DNA from: Gynuella sp. | Lineage (GTDB): Bacteria > Pseudomonadota > Gammaproteobacteria > Pseudomonadales > Natronospirillaceae | Direction: 5' to 3' | Assembly (NCBI GenBank): GCA_028282465.1 | Contig: JANQHX010000103.1 | Coordinates: 1 to 41,403 of the forward strand | DNA: 41,403 bases | In this document: in pieces, positions 1 through 8,061 of the stretch | Position numbering within the stretch: the stretch's first letter is position 1 | How the letters are laid out: every line of letters begins with the position of its first letter | The notes under the pieces: generated by a model | Database searches by the model: none | Seen by the model: the letters and a program-made list of their open reading frames with translations, nothing else | What the model was told of the DNA's origin: nothing | Position numbers and translations under genes: made by a program

Positions 1-663
1 TGCATCAAAGCGAACTACCGGGATCGTCATATTTTTTTGGTTAGGGTCGATCGCTGAAACTATGTCGCTGGGTATATTGAACTGAAGATCAATCGTATCT
101 AAAGACAATAAATTCAATACCGGTCGAGCTGCCCCAATGAACTCTTGTTCATCAACATAGATAATGCCTACCGTGCCATCATAAGGCGCATCTAACCTTG
201 TATAGGTCAGTTGGTTCCTTGCATTTTTCAAGTTAATCTCCGACTGAGACAAGCCCGCAGCAGCCTCATCTAATTGCGAAGCAGTGGCTGCATTTTTTGT
301 AGCAGCCGCTTTTACCCGATCGTATTGGGCTTTTGATAACTTATAGTTAGCTTCAGCAAGGTCTACTTGAATTTGGTAATCGGTTTTATCCAGTTGGGCT
401 AACAGATCTCCCTTTTTGACTTCATCACCTTCAGACACTGCTACTTCAATTAAAGGCCCTGCTACTTTAAAAGATAAATCCGCTTGGTTACTTGCTATGA
501 CTTCTCCGTGAAAGCTACGGAAATGCTTTACATTTTCAGACTGTACTTTGAAAAGTTTGACTGGTTTAATGATTTCGCTTGTTTCAGCTTCTTGTGATAC
601 CTCACCACAAGCTACTACGAGCATCGAGCTGGCGAATGCCAGCGTTAATTTGATTATTTTCAC
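1..663 (-). CDS. RND efflux periplasmic adaptor (HlyD/AcrA family), lipoprotein, 3' end outside window
   Basis: Periplasmic membrane-fusion subunit that would link an inner-membrane RND pump to an outer-membrane channel. Only the first 221 codons are present; the frame is open to base 1. It starts with GTG (661-663), with GGGAGG at 670-675 six bases upstream, and there is no ATG at this position. The N-terminus is a lipoprotein signal: a short basic start, a hydrophobic run and the lipobox V-V-A-C with Cys19. A biotinyl-lipoyl-like half (VAGPLIEVAVSEGDEVKKGD) is followed by an alanine/glutamine-rich alpha-hairpin and the second half ending in RLDAPYDGTVG, the usual order in the family. It is divergent from a TetR-type gene, the classic arrangement for a repressed efflux operon. 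The pump gene is presumably beyond the left edge. The substrate cannot be inferred. Confidence 0.88.
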   Translation of the reverse strand, partial: MKIIKLTLAFASSMLVVACGEVSQEAETSEIIKPVKLFKVQSENVKHFRSFHGEVIASNQADLSFKVAGPLIEVAVSEGDEVKKGDLLAQLDKTDYQIQVDLAEANYKLSKAQYDRVKAAATKNAATASQLDEAAAGLSQSEINLKNARNQLTYTRLDAPYDGTVGIIYVDEQEFIGAARPVLNLLSLDTIDLQFNIPSDIVSAIDPNQKNMTIPVVRFDA

Positions 664-742
664 GGTTTACCTCCCAATAAACTCACATCTTCAGCCTTCT
701 ACTGATACACAGCATATAACAGTGTTGCGTAATTCATTTATT

Positions 743-762
743 TGCGATACAAATGTCTCACA
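743..762. promoter_or_regulatory. Candidate TetR operator in the divergent efflux/regulator region
   Basis: TGCGATACAAATGTCTCACA is an imperfect 20-bp palindrome of the form TGnGAnACAnnTGTnTCnCA (14 of 20 positions symmetric). It lies between the divergent adaptor and TetR genes and overlaps a possible -10 (TACAAA, 748-753) that follows a -35-like TTGCGT at 725-730 with a 17-base spacer. Size, symmetry and place fit a TetR-family site. That it is bound by the neighbouring regulator is inference. Confidence 0.45.
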
Positions 763-797
763 AAAGCCCAAAAGTAGTGGCAACTAATGGAGATTCA

Positions 798-1406
798 ATG
801 ACGTTACAATCTAGAGAGACAATTAACTCAGGTCTGTTTCAAATTAATGGCGACAGGCGAGTATTGCAGTCGAAAGCATATATATACAAAGCCCTTCGCT
901 TACTTTTAGAAACAAAGCCTTTTGAGAAAATATCCATCTCCGAACTGACTAAAAAAGCTGGCGTAGGCCGTGCCACCTTCTATCGAAATTTTGGTGTGTT
1001 AGATGACGTACTTAACCAGCAAAGCAAAGACCTATTAACTCTGTATCAGATTTCATTAGAAGGAAAGCAAAACCTGAACAGCCAGGATCGTCTGACACAC
1101 TTTTTTAATTTTTGGACAGTACACCACGAATACCTTGAAACTCTGGCGCTAGCAAAGCGGAAAAACATTCTGAATCACTTCATGGATGCCCTTAATCAGA
1201 AAGAACTCAAAAAAATGGTAGATGATTGGGGAGAGCTAGATTCAGTGGGTGAAGAGTATTTCCTCACGGTTGTTAGAAATATTCTTAATGGTGTACTTTT
1301 TCACTGGATCGAAAGAGAAAAGAAAGAAACGCCAGAGCAATTAAGCCAGTATGTACTCATACCCTTCCAATTTTACGTACACAAAGAATCCATGAATCAG
1401 TGCTAG
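798..1406 (+). CDS. TetR/AcrR family transcriptional regulator, probable repressor of the adjacent RND efflux genes
   Basis: DNA-binding one-component regulator of 202 residues. The N-terminal helix-turn-helix is clear: ALRLLLETKPFEKISISELT, then KKAGVGRATFYRNFGVLDDV, the TetR signature with TFYRNF in the recognition helix. The C-terminal two thirds are helical, with no recognisable ligand signature. An upstream in-frame ATG at 753 exists, but it lies inside the candidate operator and promoter; ATG 798 has GGAG at 789-792 five bases ahead and is preferred. Divergent orientation to the RND adaptor suggests local repression and autoregulation through the palindrome at 743-762. The inducer is unknown. 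The stop codon lies inside the following terminator stem. Confidence 0.88.
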   Translation: MTLQSRETINSGLFQINGDRRVLQSKAYIYKALRLLLETKPFEKISISELTKKAGVGRATFYRNFGVLDDVLNQQSKDLLTLYQISLEGKQNLNSQDRLTHFFNFWTVHHEYLETLALAKRKNILNHFMDALNQKELKKMVDDWGELDSVGEEYFLTVVRNILNGVLFHWIEREKKETPEQLSQYVLIPFQFYVHKESMNQC

Positions 1407-1430
1407 GTGTCTCACCTAGTACTACTTTTT
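1400..1430 (+). terminator. Rho-independent terminator of the TetR gene
   Basis: GTGCTAGGTG (1400-1409) pairs with CACCTAGTAC (1413-1422) around a TCT loop, giving ten pairs with one G-T wobble, followed by TACTTTTTATT. The stem includes the TAG stop (1404-1406). Confidence 0.75.
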
Positions 1431-1520
1431 ATTCAGTTTAAATCCTAAAAAACTCGATAACAGACCCAAGTATCTCAAGCGATTATAATCATAAGCTTGG
1501 ATTTACAGACTGTTATTATG

Positions 1521-1539
1521 TCTAGTCTAAACGACTAGA
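1521..1539. repeat. Short inverted repeat in the TetR-MarR gap
   Basis: TCTAGTC (1521-1527) and GACTAGA (1533-1539) form a perfect 7-bp inverted repeat with a 5-base loop. There is no T-run, so it is not a terminator. It may be an extra regulatory site upstream of the MarR promoter. The gap also holds a 12-bp direct repeat, ACTAATTCAAAG, at 1574-1585 and 1619-1630, the second copy lying inside the promoter spacer. Confidence 0.35.
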
Positions 1540-1610
1540 TCTCATCCTATCCATTCAGGCCCAACCCAAACTGACTAATTCAAAGATCAAAGCAATTGCA
1601 CTCAGTGGAC

Positions 1611-1638
1611 TTGACTTAACTAATTCAAAGCATATACT
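1611..1638 (+). promoter_or_regulatory. Sigma-70 promoter of the MarR-PPOX operon
   Basis: TTGACT (1611-1616) and TATACT (1633-1638) are near-consensus -35 and -10 boxes with a 16-base spacer. Transcription would begin near 1645, downstream of the ATG at 1642, which supports ATG 1669 as the start of the MarR gene. Confidence 0.65.
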
Positions 1639-1650
1639 TGCATGTACAAG
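1637..1650. promoter_or_regulatory. Candidate MarR autoregulatory operator
   Basis: CTTGCATGTACAAG has perfect 4-bp outer arms (CTTG/CAAG) and lies across the end of the -10 box and the expected transcription start. TTG-N6-CAA spacing resembles known MarR-family sites. Binding is inferred from place and symmetry only. Confidence 0.4.
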
Positions 1651-1668
1651 CATTTTTTAGGAAAGCCT

Positions 1669-2091
1669 ATGTTTGACCAATGCATTTACTTCAATCTGAA
1701 TAAAGTAACAAGAAAAATTAACAAAATATGGGATCAAGCATTCCTAAAACATGGGCTCTCGCCAGCTCATGGTTATGCGTTACTAGCCATAGGTAAAAAT
1801 GAGCAAGTGTCGAGTAAGCAACTTGCAGAACAACTGCAGCTTGATTTATCCACTGTGAGCAGATTTACAGACATATTGATTTCTCAAAAGCTGATAAAAA
1901 AAACACAAAGCAAAGAAGACAAAAGAAGCAGCTATTTATCACTTACTAAAATGGGCGAAAAAAAGTTTCTGGATCTAAACAAAGTAACATCTGAGCTATT
2001 CAAAAAAGTTAGAAAGGACTTCAATGGACAGCTGGTTTCTAACCTAGTCGATAATTGCAAAGAGCTTGAGGAGAAAATACAAAATGTCTGA
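1669..2091 (+). CDS. MarR family transcriptional regulator
   Basis: Winged-helix regulator of 140 residues, the usual MarR length. The DNA-binding core reads SSKQLAEQLQLDLSTVSRFT (helix-turn-helix) followed by a wing containing SKEDKRSSYLSLTKMG, where the DxR motif typical of MarR wings is present. Helices at both ends would form the dimer interface. ATG 1669 has AGGA (1659-1662) six bases ahead; the longer form from ATG 1642 would start upstream of the predicted transcript and is rejected. It is the first gene of a tight three-gene operon: its TGA overlaps the ATG of the next gene by 8 bases, so translation is probably coupled. It likely controls its own operon through the palindrome at 1637-1650. 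The ligand is unknown. Confidence 0.85.
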   Translation: MFDQCIYFNLNKVTRKINKIWDQAFLKHGLSPAHGYALLAIGKNEQVSSKQLAEQLQLDLSTVSRFTDILISQKLIKKTQSKEDKRSSYLSLTKMGEKKFLDLNKVTSELFKKVRKDFNGQLVSNLVDNCKELEEKIQNV

Positions 2092-2617
2092 GTTATTTTC
2101 AGAAGGTGAAAAGCTTGCACAAAGTATGTTTAATAATGGTAGAAACCTAAATGAAACCATGGTTCAGAAATTAATACGAACAGAATTAAACGAAAGGCAA
2201 GTAAACTTTATTAACCTACAGACTTTCTTTTTTATAGCAACAGCCAATGGCTCTGGTCAATGCGACTGCAGTTTCAAAGGGAGTGTACCAGACGAAACAG
2301 GCAAGTTAAGTCCCGCTATTCATGTTACTAGTCTAAGACAGTTGCGCTTCCCCGACTACAATGGAAATGGTTTATTTAACTCACTAGGAAATATTTTAGA
2401 AAATCCGCAACTAGGCTTAATCTTTATCGACTTTGAAAACTCAGTAAGACTTAGACTGAATGGCAAGGCAAAAATTTCAGAGTCAACCGATATTCTTTGG
2501 CCGACAGCTAACAGAGTGATTACGGTTGAGATAGAACAAGTCTATTGGAACTGTCCAAAAAATATAAATAAAAGCTTTGAAGCTCGCCCCAAAAAAGGAA
2601 CATACTATGGCTCATAA
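2084..2617 (+). CDS. Pyridoxamine 5'-phosphate oxidase (PPOX)-like split-barrel flavin protein
   Basis: A 177-residue protein of the PPOX/FMN-binding split-barrel superfamily, members of which use FMN, FAD, haem or F420. Supporting stretches are QVNFINLQTFFFIATANGSG (first barrel strand with the typical FIATAN/GxCDCSFKG segment), a substrate-region loop RQLRFPDYNGNGLFNSLGNI, NPQLGLIFIDFE and VRLRLNGKAKI, the conserved strand order of this family. The C-terminal WNCPKNI segment is typical of the same group. ATG 2084 with AGGAG at 2069-2073 is preferred to TTG 2066. The gene overlaps the MarR gene upstream and the small gene downstream, so all three are probably made together. The exact reaction is unknown; a reductase or detoxifying role under MarR control is plausible but not shown. 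Confidence 0.75.
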   Translation: MSELFSEGEKLAQSMFNNGRNLNETMVQKLIRTELNERQVNFINLQTFFFIATANGSGQCDCSFKGSVPDETGKLSPAIHVTSLRQLRFPDYNGNGLFNSLGNILENPQLGLIFIDFENSVRLRLNGKAKISESTDILWPTANRVITVEIEQVYWNCPKNINKSFEARPKKGTYYGS

Positions 2618-2780
2618 CTTGTTCAACGAATTGCTAATGAAAGATCTGGTTGGAGAACAGCGGCAACCAGAGGGTACTGAGATCTTACTGATTGAAGAAA
2701 TCAAAAAGTTAAGAAAGAAGCTAGATGAAATTGACAAGGTCAGCATGATACGTCTTGAAGCAGAGGCTTGTTATAAGTAG
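2607..2780 (+). CDS. Small hypothetical protein (57 aa), third gene of the MarR-PPOX operon
   Basis: Not recognised. It is a short, charged, leucine-rich protein with a probable helix EIKKLRKKLDEIDKVSMIRL and no signal peptide or membrane segment. ATG 2607 follows AAGGAA at 2596-2600 with normal spacing and overlaps the end of the PPOX gene by 11 bases. The overlap and a good ribosome binding site argue that it is real. A small partner protein is possible, but no function can be assigned. Confidence 0.55.
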   Translation: MAHNLFNELLMKDLVGEQRQPEGTEILLIEEIKKLRKKLDEIDKVSMIRLEAEACYK

Positions 2781-2784
2781 TGCT

Positions 2785-5247
2785 CTAGAAGTTTAAGTAG
2801 CGATTTTCAAAATCTGACTGACCAATGGGTTTTGACCAATAAAACCCTTGGCCAATGTCGCAGCCATACTTTTTAACTAACTCAAACTCTTCAAGGCACT
2901 CCACGCCTTCAATTACAACTCTAGATTTAAAGGCTTTCGCAATGGAAACAACATTTTTTACCAGCACCTGATTAAACTCGGATTTATGGATATCTTTAGC
3001 AAACACCCTGTCTATCTTAATCTCGTTTGGCTCAAGTTTATTCAAATAACTAAGTGAGGAATATCCAGTACCAAAGTCATCAATTGATATTTGGTAGCCC
3101 TTGTTTTTTATTCTTTTTAGAATAGTTAACACTTCATTTGATTGTTCTAACGATTGAGACTCAGTTAACTCAAGAATAATCTTACTTGGATTCACTTCAT
3201 AGGTGAATTGTAATTCATCTAAATATACTTCTAGCCGGGGCTCTGGCAAATCAAACATAGACAGATTAATAGAAATTGATTTCAACTGAGGATTCAACGA
3301 GATCCAATTAAACGCCAGCCTCAGAACTTGACAGCTAATTTTAAAAATCAGCCCTGATTTTTCTGCTAAGGGTATAAAATCACAAGGCGGAATAATGCCC
3401 TTTACAGGATGTCGCCATCGAACAAGCGCTTCACCACCTACTATTTCTTGAGTCGTCAAATCCACCTTGGGTTGAATCTGAATAAAGAACTGATCGGTAT
3501 CGATGGCATCGGTTAAATCTGATAACAACTCCAGCTGCTTAGACAGGTTTTTATCAAATCTAGGATGATATTCATCCCATACCCTATCTTTGGACTTCGC
3601 ATTGATGAGTGCGGAGTATGCTTGTCTGAATGATTCGCTGGCGTTGTGCTCATGATTCGTTAATAAGGTTGTTCCCACCCTTAACCTTACGGTTCTAAAA
3701 TAATTGTCTTTACTTGCACCTTCGTCCCATATTTCCAACAGCTGAGCCATGGTCGTCTGGATTCCATCAGCACTATCAACCACCATACCAATTAGATTAT
3801 CATCGAAAGAGATCATCTTAAATCTCTCTCCATGTGGCGTACTAAAGGTTTTCAGTTGTCCAAAACTTTTTAGCCGCCTAAAGCAACGAAGCGCTAGCTT
3901 TTTTCTGCGCCTTCTTAGTTCAGTACTGCCGAGAACCCTAACAAGATCAAAGTACCCCTCCATTGTAATTACCAATAAATATAAATTGGCATGTCTTTTT
4001 GCCCATCGGTCGAGCTGTCTTTGGGCGTAGCTGTAATAGTAGTTTTTATTTAATAATTCGGTATTTTGGTCAATTAGGGTTTGGGTTAATATCTTAGATT
4101 CCGAATCCCTCATCCGATCAGCAATGGCTACGGATAGTAATATTAATTCACAGAGGCTGCCAATCAAAAAGCTGTGCAATGTAAATACATTAACCGGAAT
4201 AACAGCTGAGTAAGTTAAATAGACTACGGAGCCTCCGACTAAAATAAATATCCATGACCCTAAAAAGAACCGAGCAGGTTTGTAGCCAGATTTATAGCTA
4301 CCCAAAGACATGGAGATAACTAGAATAAATACAGCAGTTAATACAGGCCCAAAATAGGTGTGAAGCACTAACTCTGATTTAAAATATCCGATTAATGCTA
4401 GAGGAGGAGTTAGAATAAGAAACAGTCGGGAAAACTTATCTAATGAGGGCGTTCTTTTTTTCGATTCCAAAAAAGTTCTACCAAAGTTAACGCCAAACCA
4501 AGCCAACCAAAAATTTAGAAACATCGTATGCTGGCCCAACCATGCAACGAACGACGTGGGCAATATAAGGTAGCCAAATCCATGAGATGCGGAAAAGTGC
4601 AAGAAAGCCGTCAATTGAAATGCAGGGTATAACCAACCACGTAAGCCAAGATTACTGATATAAATGATCGTATTGTATGCAGCAAGGCAGATTAGTAAAC
4701 TAATTATACCTCCCCAGAAGAAATTATTAATTATCCCCTCTTCAATATGCATCTCTTCAGATAGCAAACGTAATGGCATTAAGCCGGTACCATCATGCTG
4801 CTTTCTAATTAGAATGGTTGTATTATCCTTTTCACCTAGTCGTATTGGAAAAACCACACCTCGATATTGACCATCAGGTAATGTTCGGTTTTTCAGCCCC
4901 CATGATTCAGAGCTTACGATTCTATTTCTATTTATTTGGTAAAAGTCTAAATATTGAAGAATATGGACATCTGTCTTTAAGTAGTAGTTCTTCGATTCAC
5001 TGAGCGTACTTTTTATATCCAAGCGATACCAATAAGTATTTTTGGTAGGTCGCTGAGACTCTTGTAATAAATGCTTCTCAAAGTTTCCTTCTTTTAAAAT
5101 ATCGATAGGTCCTAATGGATCAGCTTCTAGCTTCACTGTCAGATAGGGAACCACATCCAACTTGGTAAGCGTTTCATCGACCACTAATTCCTTTGCAGTG
5201 GCGGCTCCGATATAGATCAGAAATACTATTGCTAATCTAATAATCAC
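2785..5247 (-). CDS. 7TM-DISM sensor protein with degenerate GGDEF and intact EAL (c-di-GMP phosphodiesterase)
   Basis: An 820-residue inner-membrane signalling protein. Order: signal peptide (1 to about 19), periplasmic 7TMR-DISMED2-like beta domain (about 30-165, with YWYRLDI and YRGVVFPIRL), seven membrane segments (about 175-385), a GGDEF-fold remnant (about 400-560) in which the signature is replaced by HGERF, and an EAL domain from about 587. The EAL residues are complete: EAL at 606-608, INLS, ELTES, DDFGTGYSS, KIDR, EGVE and GQGFYWSKP, so c-di-GMP hydrolysis is expected. The start is GTG, overlapping the TGA of the upstream gene (GTGA), so the two are co-translated. Its closest visible relative is that neighbour, pointing to tandem duplication. 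The ligand sensed by the periplasmic domain (carbohydrates in related DISMED2 proteins) is unknown. Confidence 0.87.
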   Translation of the reverse strand: MIIRLAIVFLIYIGAATAKELVVDETLTKLDVVPYLTVKLEADPLGPIDILKEGNFEKHLLQESQRPTKNTYWYRLDIKSTLSESKNYYLKTDVHILQYLDFYQINRNRIVSSESWGLKNRTLPDGQYRGVVFPIRLGEKDNTTILIRKQHDGTGLMPLRLLSEEMHIEEGIINNFFWGGIISLLICLAAYNTIIYISNLGLRGWLYPAFQLTAFLHFSASHGFGYLILPTSFVAWLGQHTMFLNFWLAWFGVNFGRTFLESKKRTPSLDKFSRLFLILTPPLALIGYFKSELVLHTYFGPVLTAVFILVISMSLGSYKSGYKPARFFLGSWIFILVGGSVVYLTYSAVIPVNVFTLHSFLIGSLCELILLSVAIADRMRDSESKILTQTLIDQNTELLNKNYYYSYAQRQLDRWAKRHANLYLLVITMEGYFDLVRVLGSTELRRRRKKLALRCFRRLKSFGQLKTFSTPHGERFKMISFDDNLIGMVVDSADGIQTTMAQLLEIWDEGASKDNYFRTVRLRVGTTLLTNHEHNASESFRQAYSALINAKSKDRVWDEYHPRFDKNLSKQLELLSDLTDAIDTDQFFIQIQPKVDLTTQEIVGGEALVRWRHPVKGIIPPCDFIPLAEKSGLIFKISCQVLRLAFNWISLNPQLKSISINLSMFDLPEPRLEVYLDELQFTYEVNPSKIILELTESQSLEQSNEVLTILKRIKNKGYQISIDDFGTGYSSLSYLNKLEPNEIKIDRVFAKDIHKSEFNQVLVKNVVSIAKAFKSRVVIEGVECLEEFELVKKYGCDIGQGFYWSKPIGQSDFENRYLNF

Positions 5248-7721
5248 GCTTGAGAACCTTGATGATCAAATAATTTAAGGAAATCATCACTGGGTAATGG
5301 CTTACTCCAGTAATAACCCTGGCCGAGATCACAGCCCAATTCTTTTACAATCTTTAATTCTTGAGATGTTTCTATACCCTCTACAACGACTCTAGAGCCG
5401 AGCGATTCAGCCATTGACTTAATGTTTTTAACCAAGGTTTGATTGTTATGTGAACGATCAATATCTGAAATAAAACCACGATCAATTTTTAACTCGTCTG
5501 GTCTTAGTTTGTTTATATATATTAATGAGGAGTAACCAGTGCCGAAGTCATCCAGCGAAATCTGAAAACCCTTCTTCTTAAGCAGAAGCAAAGTTTTCAA
5601 TACACTGTCTGACTGTTCCAGCTCCTCTGATTCGGTGAGCTCTAAAATCACTTTTGTAGGGTCTATGGAATGACTACTCTGGAGTGAATCTATGAAATCA
5701 ATCAAATTGGGTATATTTAAATCCAGTGAAGAAATATTGATTGATATAGAAATATCTAAAGAATGAGCACTTAACCAACCAAAGGCTTTTTTCATCACGA
5801 CTTTCGTAATTTCATGAATTAGACCGCTCTGCTCTGCTAACGGTATGAATTTAACTGGGGGAATCATGCCTATTATTGGATGCACCCACCTCACCAATAC
5901 TTCCGCACTTTCTATGGTTTCTGAACTTAGATTTAACTTGGGCTGCATAAATATAACCAATTGATCATTGACCAATGCGGCTTTTAGCTCACTTAAAATG
6001 TGAAGCTTATCTTTAAATTTTGCGTCAAATCGTTCTTGGTATTCTAAGTAGGGCCGATCTTGTTTTTGAGCTTCGATAAATGCTGTATAAGCTTTCCGGT
6101 AAAGCTCTTCTTTATCTTCCATAGGATACTGAACAGCCACATAACCCATTCTGACGCGGAGTCCTTTTAGATATGGATCTCGTAGCCCACTTTGTTTCCA
6201 GAACTCTTTTAGTATTTCTAATTTGCCAAGCAAATTATTTCCAGGCTTAACAAAAAGAAGCATCTGTCCAACTTCTGTAGATATTTGTTTGTATGTATTT
6301 CCATCTGGAGTTTTGAATGACAGCAACCAGGGTATATTGCAAATGTTCTCTAGTATTGCTTGTCTTTGCTTGTTACGTCGGTCTTGAAGTTCAACACTTC
6401 CTAACACCCCCACTAACTCATGATAGCCTTCAACATGTAAGAGAACCATTATCAATGCCTGCCCTTTCTCAACAGCCTCCTTTAATTGAGATTGAAAAAT
6501 GGTGTGAAAATAGTTTTTATTTGGTTGTTGAGTATCTGGGTCTATATAGTTATTCAACATCATAGCTTTTTCTGAATACTTCAGTTTATCCGCTAGAGCA
6601 ATCGACATTAGCAACAGCGCAAGCATTGCTGACATAACTAACGCATGAATGTTAAAAAACGATGGGGCAAGCACATTTGTATAGGTTAGAAAAGTAATGG
6701 AACTGCCAATAAGAATAGACACGCATCCAATGAGAAAGAATCTAGCTGGCTTGTATCCGGATGAATAGATCGCAATAGAAACCAGCAAAACTAAAACGAA
6801 AGCTAGGAATAGTGAGACACCTATTAAGAGCAGCCAAATGTCATGCTCGACAAAAATGCCAATCGACATTAACACCGGTAACGACCACAGCATACTTACT
6901 ATCACTTTATCTAAATTTGACGCTCGACTTTTTGTATCAAGAAAGCTCCTAATAAAGAGGAGTCCAAATACCACTGTTGAGAATATAAAAACCCCGGTAT
7001 TTTGTGCGATCAAGCGAACAGCTTCGTCGGGCAAAAACAGATAACCAAACCCATAAATCGCGCAAAAAAGCAAAAACAAGCTTAACTGATGACAAAAATA
7101 CCCAACTCCCGAGATTCCCAAATTAAGACAATAGATAACGCTGTTGTATAGAGTTAATACGACCAATATGCTGACAGCCATACCCCATAGAAATGTAGTA
7201 TTTTCTTTATATAGATTGGCTTCTTTTTCATCCAACAGCATGAGTGGCATTATATTCGACCCTTCATCATACTTCATGATGATCAGCTCTAAAGAGTCGA
7301 ATGGTAGTAGTTGAAATTCAAAAAACACACCTTGATAAAACCGTTCAGAAACCTCGCGGTTATCTATTCCAAGGGCCTCAGATTTGATGAGTCGACCATT
7401 TTGGAAGAGGTAGAAATCCATTCGTTGCAGTAATCCATTTTTAGACAACACCGAAAGATTTTTAATCTCATTACCTGTTTCGGCTTTAATTTTTATTCGG
7501 TACCAATGCGGCTTAGCCCCGGGATTGAAAGATTTATTAACTTTGTAGGATTTGAACTCCTGCGATCTGCGAATGTCGTCGATTGCAGCATCAATTTCAT
7601 CCACCGGCATTGCTTCGAGATAGCGGGTTAAGTCCAGTTTTGAAAAGGAGTCAGGCACGGTTATGTCTTGCGCACTAACGTACGTAGCAAACAAGAGCAA
7701 CACTAACCATGCTTTTTTCAT
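5244..7721 (-). CDS. 7TM-DISM sensor protein with degenerate GGDEF and EVL-type EAL domain
   Basis: An 825-residue paralogue of the gene just downstream, with the same layout: signal peptide (MKKAWLVLLLFATYVSA), DISMED2-like periplasmic domain (HWYRIKI, YQGVFFEFQL), seven membrane helices, a GGDEF-fold region without a GGDEF motif (PDGNTYKQIS in its place), then EAL. The EAL signature is EVL at about 607-609, a variant tolerated in active phosphodiesterases; INISS, ELTES, DDFGTGYSS, KIDR, EGIE and GQGYYWSKP are intact. An ATG 48 bases further upstream (7769) is possible, but ATG 7721 directly precedes a good signal peptide; neither has a strong ribosome binding site. First gene of a two-gene unit, overlapping the next by 4 bases. 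The DISM part probably gates the EAL output. Confidence 0.85.
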   Translation of the reverse strand: MKKAWLVLLLFATYVSAQDITVPDSFSKLDLTRYLEAMPVDEIDAAIDDIRRSQEFKSYKVNKSFNPGAKPHWYRIKIKAETGNEIKNLSVLSKNGLLQRMDFYLFQNGRLIKSEALGIDNREVSERFYQGVFFEFQLLPFDSLELIIMKYDEGSNIMPLMLLDEKEANLYKENTTFLWGMAVSILVVLTLYNSVIYCLNLGISGVGYFCHQLSLFLLFCAIYGFGYLFLPDEAVRLIAQNTGVFIFSTVVFGLLFIRSFLDTKSRASNLDKVIVSMLWSLPVLMSIGIFVEHDIWLLLIGVSLFLAFVLVLLVSIAIYSSGYKPARFFLIGCVSILIGSSITFLTYTNVLAPSFFNIHALVMSAMLALLLMSIALADKLKYSEKAMMLNNYIDPDTQQPNKNYFHTIFQSQLKEAVEKGQALIMVLLHVEGYHELVGVLGSVELQDRRNKQRQAILENICNIPWLLSFKTPDGNTYKQISTEVGQMLLFVKPGNNLLGKLEILKEFWKQSGLRDPYLKGLRVRMGYVAVQYPMEDKEELYRKAYTAFIEAQKQDRPYLEYQERFDAKFKDKLHILSELKAALVNDQLVIFMQPKLNLSSETIESAEVLVRWVHPIIGMIPPVKFIPLAEQSGLIHEITKVVMKKAFGWLSAHSLDISISINISSLDLNIPNLIDFIDSLQSSHSIDPTKVILELTESEELEQSDSVLKTLLLLKKKGFQISLDDFGTGYSSLIYINKLRPDELKIDRGFISDIDRSHNNQTLVKNIKSMAESLGSRVVVEGIETSQELKIVKELGCDLGQGYYWSKPLPSDDFLKLFDHQGSQA

Positions 7722-8061
7722 TTCAGGTGATTTCTTAAGTGAATGTACAATCAGCCTAGCAGTACCCATTGGTTATCGCTAAGCCGTTTAACCCATAAGC
7801 CATTACGGTTTATTACTGTAGCTGGTATGCATTACTCAGGCTAAAGACATCAGAGCTCACAATGGTTAACTTTCGAACCGGTGGTATCCACAAACAGCTC
7901 TAATCAATATAGATCTTCAAATTGACTAATATACAGTTGGGACGTCTATTTCTAATTTTAATAATGAGTTGAGCTAGTGGAGAAGTATTTCCAGTAATGC
8001 AGATTACTCGTTTCCGATACTGGTCTACTATTTGTAGAAAGGCATTTGATTTTTCTGCTTT
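7722..8061. other. Intergenic region between divergent EAL and chemoreceptor genes
   Basis: About 340 bases without a convincing gene. It must hold both divergent promoters. I see no strong sigma-70 pair and only a poor sigma-28-like match (listed among the rejected items). No RNA gene or terminator was recognised. Confidence 0.6.

Noticed and set aside
753-797. Longer N-terminus of the TetR regulator
   Set aside because: The ATG at 753 is inside the operator/promoter and lacks a Shine-Dalgarno; ATG 798 has both distance and GGAG.
7995-8020. Sigma-28-like promoter before the chemoreceptor (TAATGCAG, 10 bases, TCCGATAC)
   Set aside because: Only the -10-like half resembles GCCGATAA; the -35 half matches at about 3 of 8 positions.
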